This document shows, in pieces, positions 7,552 through 16,850 of a DNA stretch of 46,328 bases (positions within the stretch are counted from its first letter, which is position 1; each line of letters starts with the position of its first letter). Origin of the DNA: Mesorhizobium waimense (GTDB taxonomy: Bacteria > Pseudomonadota > Alphaproteobacteria > Rhizobiales > Rhizobiaceae); NCBI RefSeq assembly GCF_003601975.1, contig NZ_QZWZ01000045.1, positions 1 to 46,328 on the forward strand, read 5' to 3'. Both the position numbers and the translations under genes were made by a program. The notes beneath the pieces are model-generated. The model ran no database searches. It was not told where the DNA came from and worked only from the letters and a program-made list of their open reading frames with translations.

Positions 7552-9465
7552 ATGGCCAACGCACCGTCTTCATCCTCCCCCGCCATTCGCGACGTCATTG
7601 CCGCGCGCGTCTCGCGCCGCGAAGTGCTGAAAGGCAGCCTTGCCTCCGGGGCGCTGATCGCCGGCGGCAGCTTCGTCGGTTCGTTGTTTGCCGGCGAAAC
7701 CCATGCCGCGGCAGCGCTCTCGACGCTCGGCTTTCCCGAGCTGAAGCGCGTCTATGACAAGACCCATGCCGCCGCCGAAGGCTATGAGACGACGATCGTC
7801 GCGCGCTGGGGCGACGCGCTTGCTGCCGGCCTGCCGGAGTTCGACGGCAACAAGGTTTCAGCCGACGAGCAGGAAAAGCGTTTTGGTTACAATTGCGACT
7901 TCATCGCCTTCATGCCGCTGCCGAAGGGCTCGGTCAATTCCGACCACGGCCTGCTCTGCGTCAACAACGAATACCTCTCGCCCAATGTGATGTTTCCCGG
8001 CATGACCGAGGACGATGCCGGCAAGGCGATGACCAAGGAGCAGGTCGACCTCGGCATGGCCGCGATGGGCCATTCAATCGTCGAAGCGATCCTGAAGGAC
8101 GGCAAGTGGTCTATCGTCGAAGACAGCCCTCTCAACCGCCGCATTACGGTGACCACCGAAATGACCGTCTCCGGGCCTGTTGCCGGCCATTCGCTGATGA
8201 AGACTTCGGCCGACACAACCGGCGCAAAGGTGTTCGGCACCAGCTACAATTGCAGCGGCGGCGTCACCCCTTGGGGCACGGTGCTGACCTGCGAGGAAGG
8301 TGTTTCCGACCTATTCGGCGGCGACCCAACGGCTGCGCCGATTGCCGATATACTCGATCGCTACGGTTTCGACGGCTCCGACATCTACGGCCGCGGCCGC
8401 TTCCACGACCGATTCAACCTCGACAAGGAGCCGAACGAGGCCAATCGTTTCGACTGGGTGGTCGAGATCGACCCCTACGATCCGCAGTCGAAGCCGGTGA
8501 AGCGGACAGCACTTGGCCGCATGTCGCACGAGGCCTCCACTGTCGTGCTCAACAAGGACGGCCGCGTCGTCGTCTACATGGGCGACGATGACTATTTTGA
8601 ATACATGTACCGCTTCGTCTCCAACAAGGCTTACGATCCGGCGAACCCCGCCTCCGGCAACAATTTGCTCGACGACGGCGTGCTGTCGGTGGCGCGTTTC
8701 GATGCCGACGGCACGATGAGCTGGCTGCCGCTTGTTCACGGCCAGGGCAAGCTGACCGGCGAGAACGGCTTTGCCGGCCAGGCCGAGGTGCTGCTCAAGA
8801 CGCGGCTAGCCGCCGATGTGCTGGGTGCCACGCCAATGGACCGGCCCGAGGACATCGAGACCAGCCCGGTGACCGGCCGCGTCTATGCAGTGATGACCAA
8901 GAACAAGAAGCGCGACCAGTCGAAGGTCAATCCGGCCAACACGCGGCCGGAAAACCTCTGGGGCCACATCGTCGAGCTGATCCCGCCCGGCGGCCGCGGC
9001 GCGGCCGCCGACCATACGGCGGAAAAGTATGCCTGGGATCTATTCGTGCTGTGCGGCAATCCGAAGGACGCCGCGGTCGGCGCCACCTTCCATCCGGACA
9101 CCTCGGACAATGGCTGGTTCGTCTGCCCCGACAACATCACCTTCGATCCGGCCGGCCGGCTGTGGGTGGCGACGGACGGCGCCAATGATTTCGACCTGCC
9201 GGACGGCGTCTATGGTGTCGACACCGAGGGTGCTGCGCGCGGCCTGCCAAAACTGCTGTTCACCTGCCCGCATGGCGCCGAAGCGACCGGCCCGTGCTTC
9301 ACGCCGGATGGCACGACGCTGTTCCTGTCGGTCCAACATCCGGCCGAAGATGCAGAGACGCTCGACAAGGCTCAGACGCTGTGGCCCGATTTCAAGGACG
9401 GCCAGCCGCCACGCCCCTCGGTGGTTGCCATCCGCCGCAAGGATACGCAGCCGGTCGGCGCATAG
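7552..9465 (+). CDS. phoX: PhoX / DUF839 family exported protein (putative alkaline phosphatase), Tat signal
   Basis: A 637-residue protein of the PhoX (DUF839) family, whose characterised members are calcium- and iron-dependent periplasmic alkaline phosphatases. The N-terminus has a twin-arginine signal (SRREVLKGS near residues 21-29, then ALIAGGSFVGSLFAG and cleavage near THAAA), so it should be exported folded. Family stretches include NCSGGVTPWGTVLTCEEG, GRMSHEASTVV, VVYMGDDDYFEYMYRFVS, TGRVYAVMT and CPDNITFDPAGRLWVATDG. The fold is a six-bladed propeller. Phosphatase activity is the family expectation; some members are uncharacterised, so the symbol is provisional. ATG 7552 follows GAGAGGCAG. 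Confidence 0.82.
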   Translation: MANAPSSSSPAIRDVIAARVSRREVLKGSLASGALIAGGSFVGSLFAGETHAAAALSTLGFPELKRVYDKTHAAAEGYETTIVARWGDALAAGLPEFDGNKVSADEQEKRFGYNCDFIAFMPLPKGSVNSDHGLLCVNNEYLSPNVMFPGMTEDDAGKAMTKEQVDLGMAAMGHSIVEAILKDGKWSIVEDSPLNRRITVTTEMTVSGPVAGHSLMKTSADTTGAKVFGTSYNCSGGVTPWGTVLTCEEGVSDLFGGDPTAAPIADILDRYGFDGSDIYGRGRFHDRFNLDKEPNEANRFDWVVEIDPYDPQSKPVKRTALGRMSHEASTVVLNKDGRVVVYMGDDDYFEYMYRFVSNKAYDPANPASGNNLLDDGVLSVARFDADGTMSWLPLVHGQGKLTGENGFAGQAEVLLKTRLAADVLGATPMDRPEDIETSPVTGRVYAVMTKNKKRDQSKVNPANTRPENLWGHIVELIPPGGRGAAADHTAEKYAWDLFVLCGNPKDAAVGATFHPDTSDNGWFVCPDNITFDPAGRLWVATDGANDFDLPDGVYGVDTEGAARGLPKLLFTCPHGAEATGPCFTPDGTTLFLSVQHPAEDAETLDKAQTLWPDFKDGQPPRPSVVAIRRKDTQPVGA

Positions 9466-9573
9466 CGCAGCATCGCAAAAAGGGGCGCAGAACTGCCAGA
9501 TATGTTCCGCGCCAACAGGCAGTCGGGAGGGTATGCGTAGGGCGGTTCAGCTTTTGATAGATCGCTGCCCCGC

Positions 9574-10281
9574 CTAGCTGTCGACCGCCACTTCGAGCGC
9601 CAGCCGCGTCATGTCGGTGAAGAGCGCCTGGCGTTCGCAATAGTCGGTCTGCTCGCCGGTGGTGACATGATCGACCACATTCAGCAGCGACAAGGCACGC
9701 GCACCGAAATGAGCTGAAATGCGGTAAAGCGCGCTGGTTTCCATATCGACCGCCACTGCCCCAAGCGCCTGCGCTTCGGCAAAGCGGTCGCGCCCATCGG
9801 GATGATAGAATATGTCGCTGCAGACTGTCAGCCCCGCGCTCCAGGCGATGCCGAGGTCGACCGCCTTTTGCAAGGCCAGCGTAAGCAGCGTCGGATCGGG
9901 GCCTGCCGGTTCGTACATCCCGAAGACCTGGCCGCTGCGGTCACTCTCGGCGCGAACGGCGCTCGAAATGACGACGCTGCGCAGCGCCACCTCCTCGCTC
10001 AGGCCACCACATGTGCCGGTGCGGATAAGCGTTTTGACACCATGGAAATCCAGCAGCTCGTGGGCGTAGATCAGGAAAGACGAGACGCCGATGCCGGTCG
10101 ACTGGATGCTGACGGGCTTGCCCCGAAACAGCCCGGTGAAGCCAAGCGCGCCCCTGCGGCGATTGACGCAGCGCGGCGCTTCCAAAAAAGTCTCAGCCAT
10201 CCATTCGGCGCGCTGCGGGTCACCCGGCAACAGCACCGTTTCGGCATAATCGCCCTTCTCCGCTTCATTGTGCGGCGTCAC
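9574..10281 (-). CDS. deoD: Purine nucleoside phosphorylase, DeoD type
   Basis: A 235-residue hexameric-type PNP that cleaves purine (deoxy)nucleosides with phosphate in nucleotide salvage. It starts with GTG at 10281; the N-terminus TPHNEAEKGDYAETVLLPGD matches the E. coli DeoD opening, including the conserved His4 and the phosphate-binding GDP motif at 20-22. Other marks are GFTGLFRGK, SDIFYHPDG, VDMETSALY (nucleoside binding) and VDHVTTGEQT, which carries the catalytic Asp. Length matches the family (about 235-240). It stands alone, convergent with the phoX-like gene. Confidence 0.9.
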   Translation of the reverse strand: MTPHNEAEKGDYAETVLLPGDPQRAEWMAETFLEAPRCVNRRRGALGFTGLFRGKPVSIQSTGIGVSSFLIYAHELLDFHGVKTLIRTGTCGGLSEEVALRSVVISSAVRAESDRSGQVFGMYEPAGPDPTLLTLALQKAVDLGIAWSAGLTVCSDIFYHPDGRDRFAEAQALGAVAVDMETSALYRISAHFGARALSLLNVVDHVTTGEQTDYCERQALFTDMTRLALEVAVDS

Positions 10282-10488
10282 GGCATCTACCCCAAATCCC
10301 CGCCGCTTTTGTCACCGCAATCATGGCAGGCTGGCGTCGATGCGCAAGCGCCGATTGCGAAGCTCCAGTGGCCGGACCTCACTGGTTATGAACGGACGGC
10401 TCGTTCTCCGGCGCCGCCACGTGTAAACGGCATGGCGCGGGCGTCTGTGAGCTTGTTCACATTCAGGCGGGCACGCGACTATTTGTTT

Positions 10489-10529
10489 TTACGCAATTCC
10501 GGACGGAAAACCGTTTTCCCGGAATTCCT
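10489..10529. terminator. Nested hairpin after cckA; copy of a dispersed rhizobial-type repeat
   Basis: AATTCCGG (10495-10502) and CCGGAATT (10519-10526) form the outer stem; ACGG-AAAA-CCGT (10503-10514) forms an inner hairpin. The structure abuts the cckA stop codon (TAA at 10530-10532 on the minus strand), followed on that strand by A-rich sequence rather than a T-run. From memory, near-identical sequences are scattered between genes in Mesorhizobium, so it probably serves both as repeat element and as 3' end of cckA. Confidence 0.5.
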
Positions 10530-13103
10530 TTAAGATTCCAGCACGTCCTTGACGATCGTGGCCAACTGCTTGAGCGAGAACGGCTTCGGCAGGAAGCCGA
10601 AATGCGCGTCGGCCGGCAGGTTTTTCGCGAACGCGTCCTCGGCATAGCCGGAGACGAAGACGAATTTGATGTCCGGCTGGCGCTTGCGCAATTCGCCAAG
10701 CAACGTCGGCCCGTCCATTTCCGGCATCACCACGTCGGAGACGACGATGTCGACCTTGCCGCCGAGCGCCTCGAACACCTCCAGTGCCTCGACGCCCGAC
10801 GACGCCTCGTGGACGGTGTAGCCGCGCGACGTCAGCGCCCGCATGCCGCCCATGCGCACGGCATCTTCGTCCTCGACCAGCAGCACGGTGGCCGAGCCCG
10901 ACAGATCCTTGGCCGAGTCGGCCGCTTTGACCGGCGTCGCCGGCGCTTCGCCGGGGTCGCTCGCTGCCCTCACCTCGGCGACATGGCGCGGCAGGAAGAT
11001 GCGGAACACCGAACCCTTGCCGACTTCGGAGTCGCAGAAGATGAAGCCGCCCGTCTGCTTGATGATGCCGTAGACCATCGACAGGCCGAGGCCGGTGCCC
11101 TTGCCGACCTCCTTGGTGGTGAAGAAGGGCTCGAATATCTTCTTCAGCACATCGGGCGCAATGCCGCTGCCGGTGTCTTCGACCTCGACCACCACATAGT
11201 CGGCCGGGGTGAGTTCGCGATAGGTGAATGTCTTGCACTCCTCCGCCGTCACGTTGCGGGTGCGCACCGTAAGGTCGCCGCCTGCCGGCATCGCATCGCG
11301 CGCGTTGACGGCGAGGTTCACCACAACCTGTTCGAACTGGCCGATATCGACCTTGACCGGCCACAGGTCGCGGCCATGGTCGACCTTGAGCTTGATGTCG
11401 TTGCCGACCAGGCGGGCGAGCAGCATCCTGAGGTCGGCAAGCACGTCTGTCAGGTTGAGCACTTCCGGCCGCAAGGTCTGCTTGCGCGAAAAGGCCAGAA
11501 GCTGACGCACCAGCGAGGCCGCCCGGTTGGCATTCTGCTTGATGTTCATGATGTCGGGGAAGGACGGATCCGACGGCCGGTGGTTGGTCAACAAAAGGTC
11601 GGATGCCATGATGATGGCGGTCAGCACGTTGTTGAAATCGTGCGCGATGCCGCCGGCAAGCTGGCCGACCGCCTGCATCTTCTGGCTCTGCGCCATCTGG
11701 CCCTCGAGCGCCTTCTGCTCTGTGGTCTCGACGGCATACACGATGGCCGATTCTTCGGCCCCCTCGCCGCCGGTGCCGTCGGCGACCGCATTGACGTAGA
11801 AGCGGATGTGGCGATCGTCATTGCCGGGCAGCAGCGTGTCGATGGGCTCGATGTCGGCCTGCCGCTGTCGCGCCTTTTCGAAGGCCTCGGCGAATGCCGG
11901 CCGGTCGCGCTCGTGGATGACCGTGTCGAGCCGCACGCGGCGGTCGACAGCGTCGCGGTCGACGACGGAGGAAAACAGCGACAGGAACGGCGCATTGGTG
12001 CGCAGGATGCGTCCGCTGGCGTCGACGCCAGCGATCGCCATCGGCGTCGAATTGAAGAAACGGGTGAAGCGGACCTCCGAGGCGCGAAGATCGGCCGAAG
12101 CATCCTCGCCCTGCGTCCGGTTCAGCACGATGGTGCGGGTTGGGCTGCCGATGCCCTCGCGGCTCGCCGAAACACGGTGCATGAAACGCACCGGCAGCGC
12201 CTCGCCGGTCATCGTCGTCAGGTCGAGATCGATGACGGCGTTGCGTGTGGTGCCCGGATCGGCCTTGACCGAGCGGACCAGCGCCATGCCGTCGCCGGCG
12301 ACGATCTCTGGCAAGGAGACGGCGCCGGGCGTGAAGCTGGCAAGGTCGATGCCCAGCCATTCCGCAAGCGTGGCGTTGATATAGGTGACGCGGCCTTCCT
12401 GGTCGGCCGAAAAGAAGCCGGCCGGCGCATGGTCGAGGTGATCGATCGCCTTTTGCAGGTCGAGGAAGAAGCGCTCCTGCTCGGCCCGCTCCTGCGAGAT
12501 GTCGGCGAGTTGCCAAGCCAGCATCGGCAACCTCTGGCCCGGCACGTTGAAGGTGCGGGCGCGGGCGCGGTACCAGCGCGCGCCGGACTCGGCGCCGGGC
12601 TTGATTGACTGGGCCAACCGGAACTCGCCGTCGCCCGGCTGGCCGTCGCGCAGGCCCGATGCCAGTCGGTAGATGGTCATCGATGCCTCGGGAACGTCGG
12701 AAAGCAGGCCTTCGACCGTCTTGAGGTCGGTCGCCGAGGCAGCACCCGTCATGTCGGCATAGGCGCGGTTGGCGTAGACGACACGGCCCTTGGTGTCGGT
12801 GACCAGAAGGCCTTGCGACATCGAATCGACGAAGGCCTTCGACAGTTCGTCGCTGGTCGAGCGGGGCGCGACCTGAACGAAGCCGATTGCCGTGGCAAAC
12901 AGGAAGCCGACGCCGATCATCGCCAGCACGCCCAGCATTCCAAGCAGGAAGGGATCGCCAAGGCGCTCGCGGAAAAGCCCGAAGATGATCGCGGCGCCGG
13001 TCAGGACGGCGATGAAGATGATGAGCCGGGTGACGGCGCCCGGACGCGTGTTCTGATCGACGATAGGTACCGGATAGAAATCGCCGCGCGTTTCCTTGGC
13101 CAT
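10530..13103 (-). CDS. cckA: Cell-cycle hybrid histidine kinase CckA
   Basis: An 857-residue hybrid kinase. Two membrane segments (about 24-45 and 53-78, almost no periplasmic loop) precede three PAS-like domains (roughly 85-200, 210-330 and 345-460). The dimerisation domain has GGIAHDFNNVLTAI with His488 as phosphorylation site, followed by a HATPase domain (NLAVNARDAMP, VEDTGSGI, GTGLGLSMVYGI) and a receiver domain from about 740 with Asp790 in VVSDVVMPEMDG. This order is that of CckA, which in alphaproteobacteria passes phosphate through ChpT to CtrA and CpdR. HDFNN-type H-boxes are typical of the family. chpT and ctrA are not in the window. Confidence 0.92.
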   Translation of the reverse strand: MAKETRGDFYPVPIVDQNTRPGAVTRLIIFIAVLTGAAIIFGLFRERLGDPFLLGMLGVLAMIGVGFLFATAIGFVQVAPRSTSDELSKAFVDSMSQGLLVTDTKGRVVYANRAYADMTGAASATDLKTVEGLLSDVPEASMTIYRLASGLRDGQPGDGEFRLAQSIKPGAESGARWYRARARTFNVPGQRLPMLAWQLADISQERAEQERFFLDLQKAIDHLDHAPAGFFSADQEGRVTYINATLAEWLGIDLASFTPGAVSLPEIVAGDGMALVRSVKADPGTTRNAVIDLDLTTMTGEALPVRFMHRVSASREGIGSPTRTIVLNRTQGEDASADLRASEVRFTRFFNSTPMAIAGVDASGRILRTNAPFLSLFSSVVDRDAVDRRVRLDTVIHERDRPAFAEAFEKARQRQADIEPIDTLLPGNDDRHIRFYVNAVADGTGGEGAEESAIVYAVETTEQKALEGQMAQSQKMQAVGQLAGGIAHDFNNVLTAIIMASDLLLTNHRPSDPSFPDIMNIKQNANRAASLVRQLLAFSRKQTLRPEVLNLTDVLADLRMLLARLVGNDIKLKVDHGRDLWPVKVDIGQFEQVVVNLAVNARDAMPAGGDLTVRTRNVTAEECKTFTYRELTPADYVVVEVEDTGSGIAPDVLKKIFEPFFTTKEVGKGTGLGLSMVYGIIKQTGGFIFCDSEVGKGSVFRIFLPRHVAEVRAASDPGEAPATPVKAADSAKDLSGSATVLLVEDEDAVRMGGMRALTSRGYTVHEASSGVEALEVFEALGGKVDIVVSDVVMPEMDGPTLLGELRKRQPDIKFVFVSGYAEDAFAKNLPADAHFGFLPKPFSLKQLATIVKDVLES

Positions 13104-13315
13104 GTGCCCCCTGCTCGTGAATCCGGTCTACCGGCGTTGCCCGGTTGAATCACATTCTCCTATTCCGGAAAAGGCCCCGGCCGCAAATGTCAGATAAAAA
13201 TGGCGCCGTTCGGCCATTGCTGTTTCAAGCTGTTCACGAAGCGGAAAGGTAACTTGCGGTGGCCTGCCGCTACAGTCTAGTGTCGCCTCACTTCAAAAGC
13301 CGATTGGGGGCACCG

Positions 13316-14041
13316 ATGCTGCAGTGGCTGGATGGCGTGGCGGGTCCTGGATATGTCGCCGCAATCCTGTGGACATTTGCGGCCCTGGTTCTGCTGGTCG
13401 TCGTTCTGCTCATCGTCAAACTTGTCCGCAGCCTGACTTTCGGGACGTTCGTCGCCGGCGGCAGGAACCGCAAGACGCGGCTCGCCGTCATGGACGCCAC
13501 CGCCGTCGACAGCCACCGCCGGCTGGTGCTGGTGCGCCGCGACGACATCGAGCACCTGCTGCTGATCGGCGGCCCGACCGACGTCGTCGTCGAGCGCGAT
13601 ATCCGGCTGGCGACACCCCGCCGCCCGGCACTGACCGGAGATGGCGGCCAACAGCAGGCCCAGGCGCCGCGGCCGCGCGCGGTCCAGCCTGCCCCGGCAC
13701 CGGCAAAGCAGGCGCCGCCGGCACCGCAGCCGGTCAGTGCCGCTCTGGCCCCTGCCCGGCCACGCCCTGTCACGCCGGCGCCGAAACCTGCCGTGCCCAA
13801 CTATCAGGCGAGCAACGTTACGCCGCTTCCGGCCTATGGGTCGACCATCAACACCGCCAGGCACACCCCAGCGCCGGCAAAGCAGGAATCCATCGATGAC
13901 ACGCTGATGCAGGAACTCGAGGTCTCGCTGGACAACTCGCACCCCAGGCCTGCGAGCCAAACGGCGGCCAATGCGCCACCGCAATCGCTCGACGACGAGA
14001 TGACGAAGCTTCTTGGCGAACTGGCCAACCACAAGCGCTAG
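13316..14041 (+). CDS. FliO-like single-span membrane protein
   Basis: The start at 13316 follows GGGGG and gives 241 residues: a short outside segment, one membrane helix (about 13-36, ILWTFAALVLLVVVLLIV), then a basic cytosolic domain with VVDSHRRLVLVRRD-like wording (AVDSHRRLVLVRRD) and HLLLIGGPTDVVVE, the core of the FliO/MopB domain. Residues about 110-200 are Pro/Ala-rich linker, and the last 35 are acidic and helical. FliO helps build the flagellar export gate. No other flagellar gene is nearby, so this may be a FliO-domain protein with another role. It is divergent from cckA, about 210 bases away. Confidence 0.65.
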   Translation: MLQWLDGVAGPGYVAAILWTFAALVLLVVVLLIVKLVRSLTFGTFVAGGRNRKTRLAVMDATAVDSHRRLVLVRRDDIEHLLLIGGPTDVVVERDIRLATPRRPALTGDGGQQQAQAPRPRAVQPAPAPAKQAPPAPQPVSAALAPARPRPVTPAPKPAVPNYQASNVTPLPAYGSTINTARHTPAPAKQESIDDTLMQELEVSLDNSHPRPASQTAANAPPQSLDDEMTKLLGELANHKR

Positions 14042-14106
14042 AGCTGAAGCGCTCTACTCTTTGTTTTTGTTCACTTTTCCCGGTACTGGACAAGCCAGGC
14101 ACAAAA

Positions 14107-14127
14107 ATGGCCGGAAAACCCGGCCAT
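14107..14127. terminator. Hairpin terminator between the fliO-like gene and dksA
   Basis: ATGGCCGG and CCGGCCAT form an eight-base perfect stem around an AAAAC loop. On the minus strand it is followed by TTTTTGT, giving an intrinsic terminator for dksA 30 bases beyond its stop. On the plus strand there is only a short AT-rich tail. Between this and the fliO-like stop lies a CTCTTTGTTTTTGTTCAC stretch that resembles a degraded copy of the repeat seen after cckA. Confidence 0.7.
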
Positions 14128-14156
14128 GAATATGAAATTGCTTGGTTTTGCTCGCG

Positions 14157-14573
14157 TCAGTCGTCGCGATAGACCTTCTCGCGGCGCTCGTGACGCTCCT
14201 GCGCCTCGATCGACAAGGTCGCGATCGGGCGCGCATCGAGCCGCTTCAGCGCTATTGGCTCGCCGGTTTCCTCGCAATAGCCGTAGGTGCCTTCATCGAT
14301 GCGCTGCAGCGCCGAATCGATCTTCGAAATGAGCTTGCGCTGGCGATCGCGGGCACGAAGCTCGATTGCGCGGTCGGTTTCCGACGAGGCGCGATCGGCC
14401 AGATCGGGATGGTTGGCGTTTTCCTGCTGCAGAATTTCGAGAGTTTCGCGCGCTTCGCGCAGAATGTCGTTCTTCCAGGTGACGAGCTTTAGGCGAAAGT
14501 AGGATTTCTGCCGTTCGTTCATGAACGGCTCGTCTTCGGAGGGTACGTAATCGGCGGTAACGATGTCGTTCAT
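14157..14573 (-). CDS. dksA: RNA polymerase-binding regulator DksA, cysteine-poor type
   Basis: A 138-residue DksA that binds the RNA polymerase secondary channel and acts with ppGpp. The ATG at 14573 was preferred to an upstream frame whose composition is not coding. The helical coiled-coil arm runs from about residue 18 to 92. The globular zinc-finger region reads GTYGYCEETGEP … LSIEAQ: of the four zinc positions only Cys100 remains, with Thr103, Ser121 and Ala124 at the other three. That is known for alphaproteobacterial DksA, which works without zinc and is less sensitive to oxidation. A terminator follows. Confidence 0.88.
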   Translation of the reverse strand: MNDIVTADYVPSEDEPFMNERQKSYFRLKLVTWKNDILREARETLEILQQENANHPDLADRASSETDRAIELRARDRQRKLISKIDSALQRIDEGTYGYCEETGEPIALKRLDARPIATLSIEAQERHERREKVYRDD

Positions 14574-14806
14574 GCGACTCACCCAACAACCCCAAATTTG
14601 GCGCCTATATATTCGCGGACCGAAGCCTGCACAAGCGCAATCGGCGATAGAGTCACGCAAATGTTAGCAGTTGATGGCGGAACCCTTCTGCTTCAAGGGC
14701 GCGAGCGAATTCTGACATGATTTGTTGTGCTTGAGTGGTGCCAGCCATTGTGCAGCAGGCCGTTCTGATGGCTAATCGGGCGGGTGTCTTGTGGCGTGAG
14801 GGAGCC

Positions 14807-15310
14807 GTGAGCAGACTTTACCTGTTGAGACATGCCAAGGCTGGATGGGCGTTGCCCGGCGTCCGTGACTTCGATCGTCCGCTCGATGCGTCCGGCGTTG
14901 CCGACGCCGAACTGATGGGCGAGGCCATGCGCGTCCGCAACTATGTTCCCGACGTCACCCTTTGCTCCAACGCCAAGCGTGCGCGCCAGACGCTGGAAGG
15001 TCTGGCCGGGCAGACCGACACCGGCCGGGTGCTGTTCTTCGACACTTTATACAGCGAGGACGCCGCCGGTTACCTCACCCTCATCCGCGACAATGGCGGG
15101 CCTGGTTCGCTGCTGGTCATCGGCCACAACCCGATGACGGAGGATCTGGCCATGGCGGTCTCGGGTGATGGCGAAGAAGCCGCCCGGGGCATGATGAACC
15201 ACGGCTTTCCCACCTCCGGTCTTGCGGTCGTGCGCTTCGCCGGCGCCCTTGCCAGTGCTGCGCAAGGCAATGGCTATCTCGAAGCCTTTCTGACGCCTGC
15301 CGACCTCTGA
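14807..15310 (+). CDS. sixA: Phosphohistidine phosphatase, SixA family
   Basis: A histidine-phosphatase superfamily protein. The opening SRLYLLRHAKAGW carries the RHxK motif with the phospho-accepting His; LCSNAKRARQTLEG and VIGHNPMTEDLAM hold the other Arg and the second catalytic His. I chose the GTG at 14807, preceded by GAGGGA at normal spacing (167 aa); an ATG at 14768 would add 13 residues and cannot be excluded. SixA removes phosphate from Hpt/PTS phosphohistidines in characterised cases. An orphan Hpt gene is found at 28062-28430, but a link is only a guess. Confidence 0.8.
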   Translation: MSRLYLLRHAKAGWALPGVRDFDRPLDASGVADAELMGEAMRVRNYVPDVTLCSNAKRARQTLEGLAGQTDTGRVLFFDTLYSEDAAGYLTLIRDNGGPGSLLVIGHNPMTEDLAMAVSGDGEEAARGMMNHGFPTSGLAVVRFAGALASAAQGNGYLEAFLTPADL

Positions 15311-15374
15311 ACCATTTCAAACCACAATTCCAAAGCCTATATCGGAGCCTGACAAGCGCCCGAGAGACCCCATT

Positions 15375-16850
15375 TTGGCATCATCGCTGACCACATTCTC
15401 CGACGAAGCCAAGATAGCGCTCGATACACTTTCCGGGCGAGCCACCGGGCTCTTTTCCCCGTCGCTGCGGCTGGGCGTTACCGGTCTTTCCCGGGCCGGC
15501 AAGACGGTGTTCATCTCCGCCCTTGTCCACAATCTGATCTATGGCGGGCGCCTGCCGTTGTTCGAGGCGCAGAAATCGGGGCGCATCGCCCGGGCTTTCC
15601 TCGAGGAACAGCCTGACGATGCCGTTCCCCGCTTCCAGTACGAGGATCATATCGCAGCGCTGGTCAACGATCGCGTCTGGCCCGAATCGACGCGCGCCAT
15701 CTCGGAACTCAGGCTGACCATCGAATACGAATCGGCTTCCGGCTGGAATCGCATGTTTTCAGCCGGCAAACTGTCGATCGATATCGTCGACTACCCCGGT
15801 GAATGGCTGCTCGACCTGCCGTTGCTCGGCAAATCCTTCGCCGATTTTTCACGCGAAGCGGTCGAGATGGCGGCGCTGCCGGTGCGCGCCGACCTTTCTC
15901 AAAGTTGGCGGGCACTTGCCGCCACGATCGATCCGAATGCCGACGCCGACGAAATGACGGCGCGCCGCCTCGCCGAGAGCTTCGCCGCCTATCTCAAGGC
16001 ATGCAAACTCGACGAACGGGCGCTTTCGACCTTGCCGCCGGGCCGCTTCCTGATGCCGGGCGACCTCGAGGGCTCGCCCGCGCTGACCTTCTCGCCCCTT
16101 TTGGCACTGAGCGACCGGCGGCCGCGTTCCGGATCGCTGCAAGCAATGATGGAGCGGCGCTACGAGGCCTACAAGACGCATGTCGTCAAGCCGTTCTTCC
16201 GCGAGCACATCACGCGTCTCGACCGTCAGATCGTGCTGATCGACGCCATGCAGGCATTGAATGCCGGCCCCGGCGCCATGGCCGACCTGGAACGCGCCGT
16301 CACCGAGATTCTCTCCTGTTTCCGCCCTGGGCGGGGCAATTTCCTCACCGACCTGTTCTCGCGGCGCATCGACCGCATCCTGGTGGCCGCGACCAAGGCG
16401 GATCAGCTGCATCACGAAAGCCACGACCGGCTGCAGGCGATCGTACGTCGGCTGGCCGACCGGGCGGTGGCGCGGGCGAATTTCACCGGCGCCGATGTCG
16501 ACGTGGTCGCCATGGCGGCGGTGCGGGCGACGCGCGAAGGTACGGTCAAGCAGGACCGCGAGACCTTGCCCGTCATCATCGGCACACCGCTGAAGGGTGA
16601 AAGGATCAATGGCGACACATTCGATGGCAAAGCCGAAACCGCCATATTTCCCGGTGACTTACCCGAGAAAACTGATGCGGTGTTCGATGTTTCGGGGTCG
16701 CAGCAACCTGATGCTGACGGGCCAGCGATCCGTTTCGTGCGCTTTCGTCCGCCAAAGCTTGAGCGCACGGCCGAAGGCGTTACGCTGTCGCTGCCGCATA
16801 TCAGGCTCGACCGCGCCTTGCAGTTCCTGATCGGAGATCACCTGGCATGA
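15375..16850 (+). CDS. ycjX: YcjX family GTP-binding protein (DUF463)
   Basis: A 491-residue protein with a P-loop GLSRAGKT at residues 37-44 and DIVDYPGEWLLDLPLL as the switch region (DxPG). It starts with TTG at 15375, because no ATG lies before the P-loop at a suitable place; an AGAGACC stretch upstream may be its ribosome site. YcjX is a stress-induced GTPase-like protein of unclear function, in E. coli co-transcribed with ycjF in the phage-shock regulon. Here too it overlaps ycjF by four bases. The C-terminus (about residues 400-491) has a beta-rich domain ending LDRALQFLIGDHL. Confidence 0.85.
   Translation: MASSLTTFSDEAKIALDTLSGRATGLFSPSLRLGVTGLSRAGKTVFISALVHNLIYGGRLPLFEAQKSGRIARAFLEEQPDDAVPRFQYEDHIAALVNDRVWPESTRAISELRLTIEYESASGWNRMFSAGKLSIDIVDYPGEWLLDLPLLGKSFADFSREAVEMAALPVRADLSQSWRALAATIDPNADADEMTARRLAESFAAYLKACKLDERALSTLPPGRFLMPGDLEGSPALTFSPLLALSDRRPRSGSLQAMMERRYEAYKTHVVKPFFREHITRLDRQIVLIDAMQALNAGPGAMADLERAVTEILSCFRPGRGNFLTDLFSRRIDRILVAATKADQLHHESHDRLQAIVRRLADRAVARANFTGADVDVVAMAAVRATREGTVKQDRETLPVIIGTPLKGERINGDTFDGKAETAIFPGDLPEKTDAVFDVSGSQQPDADGPAIRFVRFRPPKLERTAEGVTLSLPHIRLDRALQFLIGDHLA

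Noticed and set aside
10602..12608. 668-codon open frame on the plus strand across cckA
   Set aside because: It is antisense to clear CckA domains and is His/Arg/Asp-rich, as expected for the complement of high-GC coding DNA.
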